From Caryophanales bacterium UBA1709 (GTDB taxonomy: Bacteria; Bacillota_I; Bacilli_A; RFN20; UBA1709): a stretch of DNA of 21,177 bases. Numbering within the stretch: the first letter of the stretch is position 1; every line of letters starts with the position of its first letter. The notes below the pieces were generated by a model that had not been told where the DNA came from, made no database searches, and saw nothing but the letters and a program-made list of their open reading frames with translations. The stretch is taken from contig DCJD01000013.1 in assembly GCA_002317215.1 (NCBI GenBank), forward strand, positions 6,272-27,448. Direction: 5' to 3'. Made by a program: the position numbers and the translations under genes. Below are positions 1-6,999 of the stretch, in pieces.

Positions 1-15
1 TAATTGTTCTTCCTT

Positions 16-1497
16 TTATTTTACATATAATCTTTTAGCTTCTGTTTTTGGTTCTTCTGTTATATTGATATGTAATTTATTAAATAGATGTAAGTCAACA
101 TATGGCAATATTACACTACTATGTCCCTCAATATTAGTTAACTTATTTAATGCATCTAAGGCTTTCTTACTATATTCATCAGTTAAAGATTGAATAGATA
201 AGATTAATAATACTTCTTCAGAGTGTAACTTAGTATTATGATGCTTTAAATTACCTATTTTTAATTCTTCTATAGGTTTTAAGAATGTTGGTGAGATTAA
301 ATCAATATTATCATCAATATTAGCTTTATATTTTAAAGCATTTAACAGAGCTGCACTAGAAGCACATAACAATTTAGATTCTTTACCAGTTATTAATTTA
401 TCATCTACTTCTAAACATACTACTGGTACTTTTTCTTTAATGGCTTTATCAATACATGCATTAACACATTTTCTATCATTAATACTAATATCTAATCTCT
501 TTAATAATCTTAATGATTTAGATAATGCTTCATCACTATACTTACCTAAGAAGTTATTCTTTAACGTTTGATAATATCTTCTTATTATTTCACTCTTAGA
601 GGCTTGTATAGCGTTATTTTCATTTGTTATAGCAAATCCTATCATATTAACTCCCATATCAGTAGGACTCTTATATGGGGAATAACCATATATCCCATTA
701 AAGATATCTTTTAGTAATGGGAATGATTCTATATCTCGGTTATAATTAACAACTTCTTTACCATATTCTTTATAATGGTAAGGATCAATCATATTATAGT
801 CATTAATATCAACAGTAGCTGATTCATATGCGACATTTAAAGGATGATCTAGTGGTAAGTTCCAGATTGGGAATGTTTCAAATTTAGCATATCCACTTTT
901 AATATTATTCTTACTATCTAGATATAGTTGAGATAGACAACAAGCAAGTTTACCACTTCCTGGACCAGGAGCCGTTACTACAACTAGTGGTTTAGTAGTA
1001 TTAATATATTCATTTTTACCAAGTCCTTCATCACTTAATACCATCTTAATATCATTAGGATATCCTTTAACTTCATATTGTTTATATACTTTAATATTAT
1101 TCTTAATTAGTTTATTAGATAAAGTATTAACTAATACTGATTCATGGTAAAAGGATAAAGCAACACTACTAACAATAAATCCACTATCATTATAAGCATC
1201 AATTAATCTTAATACTTCTTGATCATAAGTAATACCAGTATCGTTTCTAACTTTATTACTATCTATATCATTACAGTTAACAACAACAATTATTTCTATA
1301 ATATCTTTTAATTCTTTAAGCATGTTTATTTTAGCATCGCTTTTAAAACCAGGTAATACACGAGAAGCATGATAGTCATCAAAGAGTTTACCTCCAATTT
1401 CAAGGTAAAGTTTATTATTAAATTGATTTATTCTTTCAAGTATCTTTTCTTTTTGAATCTTAAGATATAAATCGTTATCGAAACATATATTATTCAT
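16..1497 (-). CDS. DUF1846 (UPF0371) family protein
   Basis: A 493-residue soluble protein matching the whole length of the DUF1846/UPF0371 family (about 490-510 residues). Recognisable family blocks are the N-terminal GGKLFDDYHASRVLPGF segment (about residues 35-51), a glycine-rich TAPGPGSGK loop (about 175-183) that resembles a nucleotide-binding loop, and the following AKFETFPIWNLPLDHP block (about 204-219). No signal peptide or membrane segment is visible. The biochemical role of the family is not established, so none is assigned. The gene stands alone on the minus strand and ends at a TAA near the window edge. The start has no Shine-Dalgarno sequence, unlike nearly all its neighbours. 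A TATAAT box lies only about 15 bases upstream of the ATG, so the transcript may have a very short leader. Confident about the family; function unknown. Confidence 0.9.
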   Translation of the reverse strand: MNNICFDNDLYLKIQKEKILERINQFNNKLYLEIGGKLFDDYHASRVLPGFKSDAKINMLKELKDIIEIIVVVNCNDIDSNKVRNDTGITYDQEVLRLIDAYNDSGFIVSSVALSFYHESVLVNTLSNKLIKNNIKVYKQYEVKGYPNDIKMVLSDEGLGKNEYINTTKPLVVVTAPGPGSGKLACCLSQLYLDSKNNIKSGYAKFETFPIWNLPLDHPLNVAYESATVDINDYNMIDPYHYKEYGKEVVNYNRDIESFPLLKDIFNGIYGYSPYKSPTDMGVNMIGFAITNENNAIQASKSEIIRRYYQTLKNNFLGKYSDEALSKSLRLLKRLDISINDRKCVNACIDKAIKEKVPVVCLEVDDKLITGKESKLLCASSAALLNALKYKANIDDNIDLISPTFLKPIEELKIGNLKHHNTKLHSEEVLLILSIQSLTDEYSKKALDALNKLTNIEGHSSVILPYVDLHLFNKLHINITEEPKTEAKRLYVK

Positions 1498-1512
1498 AAA
1501 AACAATATCAAG

Positions 1513-1518
1513 ATTATA
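1513..1518 (-). promoter_or_regulatory. -10 box close to the DUF1846 start
   Basis: On the minus strand a perfect TATAAT ends 15 bases before the ATG. The expected transcription start would be about 8 bases before the ATG. No clear -35 is seen at 17 bases, only an AT-rich TTTATA. No purine-rich ribosome binding site lies between the box and the ATG. AT-rich sequence makes chance TATAAT matches common, so this is tentative. Confidence 0.35.
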
Positions 1519-1549
1519 CTATAAGAATATATAAATATAAATAAGATAT

Positions 1550-1572
1550 AATAAAAGCCCACTATGTGGGCT
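1550..1572 (-). terminator. Terminator of the large lipoprotein gene
   Basis: A perfect 7-bp stem AGCCCAC/GTGGGCT with a 3-base loop is followed on the minus strand by TTTTATT. It lies directly after the lipoprotein stop codon and before the DUF1846 gene, so it separates the two transcription units. Confidence 0.8.
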
Positions 1573-1576
1573 ATTA

Positions 1577-4500
1577 TTATCCTATTAATGTTTTAATATC
1601 AGCAGATGTCTTTTCAGACATTTCTTTAAATATAGGAAGTAATGTATCATATTGGCTTCTTAATTTAGCTAAATGAGTAGCGTTTGGAGTAATTGAGATA
1701 CCTAATGATGAAACATTTGTATTGAATGAATCGTAGTTATCTCCATCTTGGATAAATAACATTGGAATATTTGAAGTTACTTCAATATATTTTTGATTCG
1801 TTGAATCATAGAAATAGAAGTGTCTAGTTCTATATTCAAAGTCGTATTGTCTATTAGCTTTTACACCAAGAATTTTGTTATATTCTGGAATGAATAAGTC
1901 TTGAGAACTATTTATATAGAAATCGTTTTGTCTTAAATCAATGTTACCTTGTTTAGTTTTTTCACAAATCTTAATGTTTTCCATAGATGCAACGCTATCT
2001 AAATTGAACCACAATGTATTGAAGTCTGTTGCTTTATTCTTTTCATAAACTTTATTCATTAAGTGCTTTCCTGTTTTTACATCATATAACTCAACGATAA
2101 TACCTTCAGCAGTTGCCATAGCATCAGCCTTGTTGCCAACTGCGCTTAAGTATTCTTCATCAAATTCAAACATTGCTCTATTGGATTGAACATCTGTTTC
2201 ACCAACTTTAACGTATTGATATAATTCGCCTTTAGTAACATCTTTATCGCTCATATCAATCTTAATATATGATGTATATGTGCCCTTAGAAATACTAGCA
2301 TTTACACCAAACTCATATTTATCATCAGTAATTGTATAACGAATAATATTGTTTGAATTAAAACTTAACTTAATTGATCTTTCATATGTGGTTGTATCAT
2401 AAGTTGATGTAATTTGAGGTTTAAATGATCCTATTACTGGTAAAGTTAATTCTGATTTTAATTCAATATTATAATAAACAATACCTTCTGCAAAGCTAAT
2501 GCTTGCTTTATATGTATTAGTATCAATCTCATGAGTTGTAGAATCACAATATTTACTATCTAGATAAGTAGTCATAGCACCAACGGCAGCACTAGTAACA
2601 TTGGATACACTTGTTAATACATTATAGAATGTATCAGCAGTATCTAAGTTATCTAAGATCATTGCCCATTGTTCACCATAACCGTTATAGTTAATATCAT
2701 CAATATCAACAAATTCAGTATCAAATGGGTATGATAATGTTGACGTGGATACTAAGTTATTTGTACCAGATTTACTTAATGTAGCAGGTAAATAACTAGA
2801 TGGATTAGTTGCATAAGATTCAGTAATCTTAGCGATAGCATTTTTAATAGTAGCACGAGCTGTTGCTATTGTTGTTGCAATTATTTCTTTACATTTGTTT
2901 TCAGTATCTTCAACAACTTCTAATAACGTTGGTTGAATATCTGATGCTTTATTAACTGCATCTAATTTTGCTCTTTCAGTAGCGTAATAAGTAGCAAATT
3001 CTGTTTTTAATGTATCAGTTGGAATCTTAGCAATTAATGCTGTATATATTTCATCAAGTTCATTTAAAGCTGCGGTTTTAGCAGTTTGGAAGATTAAATC
3101 TTCAATATCAGAGATATATGCGACACAATCATTCTTAATTTGAGTGATTGCAGCTTTGCAATCTTCTAATGTACTATTTTCATCAAGTGCTTCAAGTAAA
3201 GCCATTTCAGCTGCAAATTTTTCATTTACAGATGTTCTGATAGTTGTGTCAGTAATATTGCTTGTTAATGTAGTAAATAATGTTGTAATTTCTTCAATAG
3301 CAGTATTCTTTAATGCAACCACTTCAGCTTTAACTATACTAGTTAAGAAACTAGTTAAGTCTTGTCTTGTAGTAGGATCTTTAAAGAAATCAACTAATTC
3401 ATCAATACTAGTAACAGAGTTTAAATCACTAGTTACATTAGTATAATAAGCATCAAATAATCCTTGTATTTTATTATCAGTAATTTTATCGTCTAAAGTT
3501 GCTTTTAAAGTATCTAGTTTAGCAGTGAATACTCTCATTGCATGAGGGAATGCTGTTTGATACATTTCAACTACTTTAGCCGGAATTGTAGTGTTAATAA
3601 ATGTTTTATAATCTTCTAATGTTGTTAATCCTTCAAATGTAGTCTGAAGCGAAGATAAGATACCATTTTTTAATCCAAGGGCTGCAAATGTTGCATCTTG
3701 TTCTAACAATCCATCTTCAAATTCAACTAATTTTGCATATCCTGCATTAATAGAAGCAGTTATTGTTTTTTGTGCAACAACTTTTAAGGTATCAACAGAT
3801 TCTAATAATAATTGTTGACCTTTATTGTAAACTTCATTAATAAAACTTGATAAATTCTCTTTTAATGTTGTTTCTGTAACATTGCCAACAGAACTTAATC
3901 CATAGAATTTGTTGTATGCTAGTTTTAAAACGTTTCTAATTGTTGGATCGTTTGTTTTTGTTAAAGCATAATTATATATGCCATCAATACTTGCTAAGAT
4001 AGATGTTTGAAGTGCTGCTAATGTACTATCAGTAGTTTTAGAAGTAATTGCGGTATAGAATCCTTCAACTAATGGTGCAATGATAGCAATCTTTTGAACT
4101 GCATATGCATCTGATTCAGCAATTTGAGTAGTAACCGTTGTTACGACTTCATTTGTAATATATTCAATAAAAGGTGTATGAGTAGATTTATCAGCTTCTC
4201 TAATAACATTTAATACAATATTGAATATATCAACAGTATTCATGTTTCTTTCGCTAACTGGATATGCACCCTCAATTAAACTAATCTTATTTTGAATACT
4301 ATTTAATACGTTTCCATAATTAATATATTTATTATCAATAGATGTTTTATAGTTTTCATCATCACTATATACAACATCTTCTAACATATATTGGTATGCT
4401 AGATTAACAACGCTATAAACTGTTTTAATTGGATCAATTTTATTACTAGAATAGTCATTTGCTTTAGTAGTAAAACTTGTTTTTGCGGTTGTCTTAATTG

Positions 4501-4672
4501 CGTCTTTTCCAATATCACTTTCATTATATTCAATTAAATGAGTGACTTTGATTGGTGTTACATCTCCACCTTGTTCAATAATGGTGGTAGATTCTGTATT
4601 TGTTTCACCACAACTAGTTAAACCAATTGTAGCAAAACAAAGTAAACATAATAATCTTCTAAATTTTTTCAT
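1577..4672 (-). CDS. Large helical-repeat lipoprotein, function unknown
   Basis: 1031 residues. It begins with MKKFRRLL and a hydrophobic stretch ending in the lipobox LTSC, so Cys21 should be lipidated and the protein anchored on the outer face of the membrane. Residues about 70 to 640 look almost wholly helical and are built from degenerate units of roughly 90-100 residues. Each has a pattern like a long helix with (A/T)LDxxxxxLTxxI, a D/N-T turn, another helix and a short linker such as LDxxxSLEDCK. Residues about 715 to 960 look beta-rich (many alternating hydrophobic residues and Tyr/Thr), and a final short helix closes the protein. I recognise no enzyme motif. A good ribosome binding site, AAAGGAG, precedes the start. 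It lies 34 bases after the XRE-type regulator gene on the same strand and is probably co-transcribed with it. A cell-surface structural or adhesive role is only a guess. Confidence 0.85.
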   Translation of the reverse strand: MKKFRRLLCLLCFATIGLTSCGETNTESTTIIEQGGDVTPIKVTHLIEYNESDIGKDAIKTTAKTSFTTKANDYSSNKIDPIKTVYSVVNLAYQYMLEDVVYSDDENYKTSIDNKYINYGNVLNSIQNKISLIEGAYPVSERNMNTVDIFNIVLNVIREADKSTHTPFIEYITNEVVTTVTTQIAESDAYAVQKIAIIAPLVEGFYTAITSKTTDSTLAALQTSILASIDGIYNYALTKTNDPTIRNVLKLAYNKFYGLSSVGNVTETTLKENLSSFINEVYNKGQQLLLESVDTLKVVAQKTITASINAGYAKLVEFEDGLLEQDATFAALGLKNGILSSLQTTFEGLTTLEDYKTFINTTIPAKVVEMYQTAFPHAMRVFTAKLDTLKATLDDKITDNKIQGLFDAYYTNVTSDLNSVTSIDELVDFFKDPTTRQDLTSFLTSIVKAEVVALKNTAIEEITTLFTTLTSNITDTTIRTSVNEKFAAEMALLEALDENSTLEDCKAAITQIKNDCVAYISDIEDLIFQTAKTAALNELDEIYTALIAKIPTDTLKTEFATYYATERAKLDAVNKASDIQPTLLEVVEDTENKCKEIIATTIATARATIKNAIAKITESYATNPSSYLPATLSKSGTNNLVSTSTLSYPFDTEFVDIDDINYNGYGEQWAMILDNLDTADTFYNVLTSVSNVTSAAVGAMTTYLDSKYCDSTTHEIDTNTYKASISFAEGIVYYNIELKSELTLPVIGSFKPQITSTYDTTTYERSIKLSFNSNNIIRYTITDDKYEFGVNASISKGTYTSYIKIDMSDKDVTKGELYQYVKVGETDVQSNRAMFEFDEEYLSAVGNKADAMATAEGIIVELYDVKTGKHLMNKVYEKNKATDFNTLWFNLDSVASMENIKICEKTKQGNIDLRQNDFYINSSQDLFIPEYNKILGVKANRQYDFEYRTRHFYFYDSTNQKYIEVTSNIPMLFIQDGDNYDSFNTNVSSLGISITPNATHLAKLRSQYDTLLPIFKEMSEKTSADIKTLIG

Positions 4673-4706
4673 ATAATTTCTCCTTTATATAAATAAACTA
4701 TTAAAA

Positions 4707-5549
4707 CTAATGTGTGCAGTCGTATTTGCTTTTCTTTAATGCAGATGGATATACAAATATTGATACTACAGCACCAATTAAGAATCCTGCAATTGCCATT
4801 AAGATTCCTAAGAAGAAACTTAATATAGCTACAACGATCTTAAATGCTAAGAATACAATAAATCCATCTAAATCTAATGAGAATATAATCCCTGGTAATT
4901 TAATAGAAAATGTTGCAACACTTAATACTACATCAGATACACAGTTATTATCTAATATTAAACATGCTTGTACTGCATATATTGCATAAGCAAATACTAT
5001 ACCAAATAGTGGGTTTGCAACTACAAAAATTAATGTTGGTATTGTTAGAAAGATTGGAAGAATAAATGCTTTTCTTCTTTTCTTTCTAGCTGCTTCTTGA
5101 TTAGATTTTTTAGCAATCTCAGCCGCTTTTCTTTCTTCAGCTTGAATCACAGCTTCACATTTAGAACAAACTATATATTCATTATGAGTTGTTCTTCCTC
5201 TAGCATGATGATGAGTGGTTCTGTGGAAGTGTAGATCATCTTTATCAAAGATAGGTTCTTTACATCTTCTACAAACTCCTAAAACAGGTTTATTAGGATA
5301 TGTGTTTTGAACATCTACTTGTTTTACTTCTTCAACTGCCTCTTCTTTATCATCATCTTCATTAAATAAAGTATCAATACTACAATCAAATCTTGCTGCC
5401 ATTTGTTTTATAGTATCAATTGATGGTTCAACTTCATCGTTTTCCCATCTACTAACTGCTTGGTAAGTTACATGTAAATAATCTGCCAAGTCTTTTTGAG
5501 CCATTCCGTTTTCAATTCTTAACTCTTTTATTTTGTTTCCAATTCCCAT
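4707..5549 (-). CDS. XRE-family HTH regulator with zinc ribbon and membrane anchor
   Basis: 280 residues with three parts. Residues about 5-60 form a Cro/CI (XRE) helix-turn-helix, with the typical QKDLADYLHVTYQAVSRWE recognition region and a following PSIDTIKQMAARF helix. Residues about 90-135 hold two cysteine pairs, CRRC (93-96) and CSKC (128-131), separated by a His-rich stretch, which looks like a zinc ribbon. Residues about 160-268 are strongly hydrophobic and give three or four membrane segments after a basic RKKRRK stop. This makes it a membrane-tethered DNA-binding protein, presumably sensing a signal at the membrane or a metal. The start is supported by GGGAGG with a 7-base gap to the ATG. 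It precedes the large lipoprotein gene by 34 bases and may regulate that gene or itself. The domain calls are firm; the regulatory target is inference. Confidence 0.85.
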   Translation of the reverse strand: MGIGNKIKELRIENGMAQKDLADYLHVTYQAVSRWENDEVEPSIDTIKQMAARFDCSIDTLFNEDDDKEEAVEEVKQVDVQNTYPNKPVLGVCRRCKEPIFDKDDLHFHRTTHHHARGRTTHNEYIVCSKCEAVIQAEERKAAEIAKKSNQEAARKKRRKAFILPIFLTIPTLIFVVANPLFGIVFAYAIYAVQACLILDNNCVSDVVLSVATFSIKLPGIIFSLDLDGFIVFLAFKIVVAILSFFLGILMAIAGFLIGAVVSIFVYPSALKKSKYDCTH

Positions 5550-5560
5550 ATTAATCCTCC

Positions 5561-5769
5561 CGGGTCAAGTATAGTTAAACATAATGTTGATAAGAAATAA
5601 ATAAACAAAAATTTGAATTAACTCAATTTCTTGTTGAATAATCTTCTTTTTATCTCAATATATAGATTTTATCTAATATTTATCGAAAAATGAAACTATA
5701 AATATTTATATTTATAAAAAATAAGATTTTTTAAATTAATATTTATTTAATGTACTATAAATAGGACAT
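5561..5769. other. AT-rich intergenic stretch
   Basis: This stretch between the regulator gene and the tRNA-Leu terminator is extremely AT-rich and has no convincing open reading frame or RNA. It presumably holds the promoter of the regulator gene, but no single -35/-10 pair stands out. Confidence 0.5.
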
Positions 5770-5801
5770 AAAAAAGCCCCTCTATAAAATAATTAGGGGC
5801 T
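5770..5801 (-). terminator. Terminator of tRNA-Leu
   Basis: A perfect 7-bp stem, AGCCCCT/AGGGGCT, flanks a 13-base AT-rich loop. On the minus strand a run of six T follows. It lies 13 bases after the tRNA-Leu CCA end. Confidence 0.85.
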
Positions 5802-5814
5802 AAATTAGTAAAAA

Positions 5815-5899
5815 TGGTGCGGAGAGTGGGACTTGAACCCACACTCGGTTAAGAACTAGATCCTAAGTCTAGCGCGTCTGCCAATTCCGCCATTTCCGC
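5815..5899 (-). tRNA. tRNA-Leu (anticodon UAG)
   Basis: An 85-base class II tRNA with encoded CCA. The 5' acceptor strand GCGGAAA pairs with TCTCCGC apart from one A-C mismatch. The anticodon stem CTAGA/TCTAG encloses the loop CTTAGGA, giving anticodon TAG (UAG), which reads CUN Leu codons. A long variable arm and a T arm with GGTTCAAGTCC confirm a leucine-type tRNA. It is transcribed alone, with its own promoter upstream and a strong terminator downstream. Confidence 0.95.
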
Positions 5900-5908
5900 A
5901 GTATTTTA

Positions 5909-5937
5909 ATTATATAGAAAATATATAAAAAAGTAAA
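5909..5937 (-). promoter_or_regulatory. Promoter of tRNA-Leu
   Basis: On the minus strand TTTACT, a 17-base spacer and TATAAT lie about 10 bases upstream of the mature tRNA 5' end. The spacing is ideal for a housekeeping sigma factor. It is divergent from the rplM promoter, which lies about 10 bases further along. Confidence 0.7.
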
Positions 5938-5947
5938 TCATTATATA

Positions 5948-5976
5948 TTGAAAATAATATACATTTAGTATATTAT
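5948..5976 (+). promoter_or_regulatory. Promoter of rplM-rpsI
   Basis: TTGAAA, a 17-base spacer and TATTAT. The predicted start near 5983 gives a leader of about 57 bases that contains the hairpin at 5997-6022. Confidence 0.65.
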
Positions 5977-5996
5977 ATTTAGGACACTGTTTTGTC

Positions 5997-6022
5997 ATTT
6001 GTAGCCCCGGTACGGTACAAAT
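5997..6022 (+). promoter_or_regulatory. rplM (L13) leader hairpin
   Basis: ATTTGTA pairs perfectly with TACAAAT. After a one-base G bulge, CC pairs with GG and closes a 7-base loop, CCGGTAC. The hairpin sits between the promoter and the AAGGAGG ribosome binding site of rplM, four bases before it. Bacillota are known to carry an L13 leader that is thought to allow feedback control of rplM-rpsI by ribosomal protein. Position and shape fit that family, but I could not run the covariance model. Confidence 0.6.
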
Positions 6023-6039
6023 TGCAAGGAGGAAAAGTT

Positions 6040-6480
6040 ATGCAACATCAAACAACAATGATTAAGCCTAGTGAAGTCGAAAGAAAATGGTTAGTCGTCG
6101 ATGCTAAAGACGTAGCTCTTGGTAGATTATCAAGTGAAGTAGCTAGAGTATTAATCGGAAAGCATAAACCATGTTATACTCCACATGTTGATTGTGGTGA
6201 TTATGTCATAGTTATTAATGCTAAAGAAGTCGGTTTATCCGGAAACAAATTAGATACTAAGAATTATTATAACGTTAGTGGATTCCTTGGAGGTTTAAGA
6301 ACTAGATCTGCAAGAACTATGGTAGCTAAATATCCAACTGAAATGGTTGAAAGAGCCGTTTGGGGTATGTTACCAAAGGGAAGACTAGGAAGACAAATCT
6401 ACAAGAAATTATATGTTTATGAAGGAGCAAGTCATCCACATGCTGCTCAAAACCCAACTGTTTGGGAATTAAAGAAGTAG
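6040..6480 (+). CDS. rplM: 50S ribosomal protein L13
   Basis: 146 residues from the chosen start, matching the normal 142-148 of bacterial L13. Family blocks seen are RKWLVVDAKDVALGRLSSEVA, the IGKHKPCYTPHVDCGDYVIVINA core and VWGMLPKGRLGRQIYKKLYVYEG near the C-terminus. L13 is an early assembly protein of the large subunit that binds 23S rRNA. I start it at 6040, seven bases after AAGGAGG. An in-frame ATG at 5992 would run through the leader hairpin and add 16 residues absent from the family. It is followed by rpsI, whose ribosome binding site overlaps the rplM stop, so the two are translated from one message. Confidence 0.97.
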   Translation: MQHQTTMIKPSEVERKWLVVDAKDVALGRLSSEVARVLIGKHKPCYTPHVDCGDYVIVINAKEVGLSGNKLDTKNYYNVSGFLGGLRTRSARTMVAKYPTEMVERAVWGMLPKGRLGRQIYKKLYVYEGASHPHAAQNPTVWELKK

Positions 6481-6494
6481 GAGGATAAATATAT

Positions 6495-6893
6495 ATGGCA
6501 ACTAAAAAGAAAGTTCAATATATTGGCTTAGGTAGAAGAAAATCTAGTATTGCTAGAGTTATTCTAACTCCAGGAAAAGGTAAGATTATTGTCAACGGTA
6601 CTCCTGTTGAAGAATACATGCCTTATGAAACTCTTGTTCAAGATTTAAAACAACCACTAACATTAACAGCCACTCAAGAAAGTTACGATGTAACTTGTAA
6701 TGTAAGAGGTGGAGGATTTAGTGGTCAAACAGGTGCAATTAGATTAGGTATTGCTAGAGCATTACTTGCTGCTGGTGATTATAGACTTGTCTTAAAGAAG
6801 GCCGGTTTACTTACTAGAGATAGCAGAGCTAAAGAAAGAAAGAAATACGGTCTTAAAAAAGCAAGACGTGCACCACAATTCTCAAAACGTTAG
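6495..6893 (+). CDS. rpsI: 30S ribosomal protein S9
   Basis: 132 residues, full length for bacterial S9. It has the YIGLGRRKSSIARV start, the GGGFSGQTGAIRLGIARAL central block, and the basic tail ending in FSKR whose last residues reach the P-site tRNA. AGGAGG overlaps the TAG stop of rplM and lies 11 bases before the ATG. The rplM-rpsI order is the standard bacterial arrangement. The gene ends in TAG, 19 bases before a strong terminator. Confidence 0.97.
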   Translation: MATKKKVQYIGLGRRKSSIARVILTPGKGKIIVNGTPVEEYMPYETLVQDLKQPLTLTATQESYDVTCNVRGGGFSGQTGAIRLGIARALLAAGDYRLVLKKAGLLTRDSRAKERKKYGLKKARRAPQFSKR

Positions 6894-6912
6894 TATTAAT
6901 TATGATGTTGAT

Positions 6913-6942
6913 AAAGGAAGAGAAATTCTCTTCCTTTTCTTT
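6913..6942 (+). terminator. Terminator of rplM-rpsI
   Basis: AAAGGAAGAG and CTCTTCCTTT form a perfect 10-bp stem around a 5-base loop, and the T-rich tail TTTCTTTT overlaps the end of the stem. Confidence 0.85.
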
Positions 6943-6952
6943 TACAAAATAA

Positions 6953-6974
6953 AAGAGATGGTTTTCCATCTCTT
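6953..6974 (-). terminator. Terminator of the ABC/Ig lipoprotein operon
   Basis: AAGAGATGG/CCATCTCTT forms a 9-bp stem with a 4-base loop, followed on the minus strand by TTATTTT. It ends the minus-strand operon and faces the rpsI terminator 10 bases away. Confidence 0.8.
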
Positions 6975-6999
6975 CTAATCATCTAATTAATAGTGTATA

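Noticed and set aside
3144..3446. A 100-codon frame on the plus strand inside the large lipoprotein gene
   Set aside because: It is the antisense shadow of low-complexity Thr/Ala/Leu coding sequence, with no ribosome binding site and no recognisable domain.
5992..6039. An in-frame upstream ATG that would lengthen L13 by 16 residues
   Set aside because: It lies inside the leader hairpin region, has no ribosome binding site and adds residues absent from the family. The ATG at 6040 has AAGGAGG.
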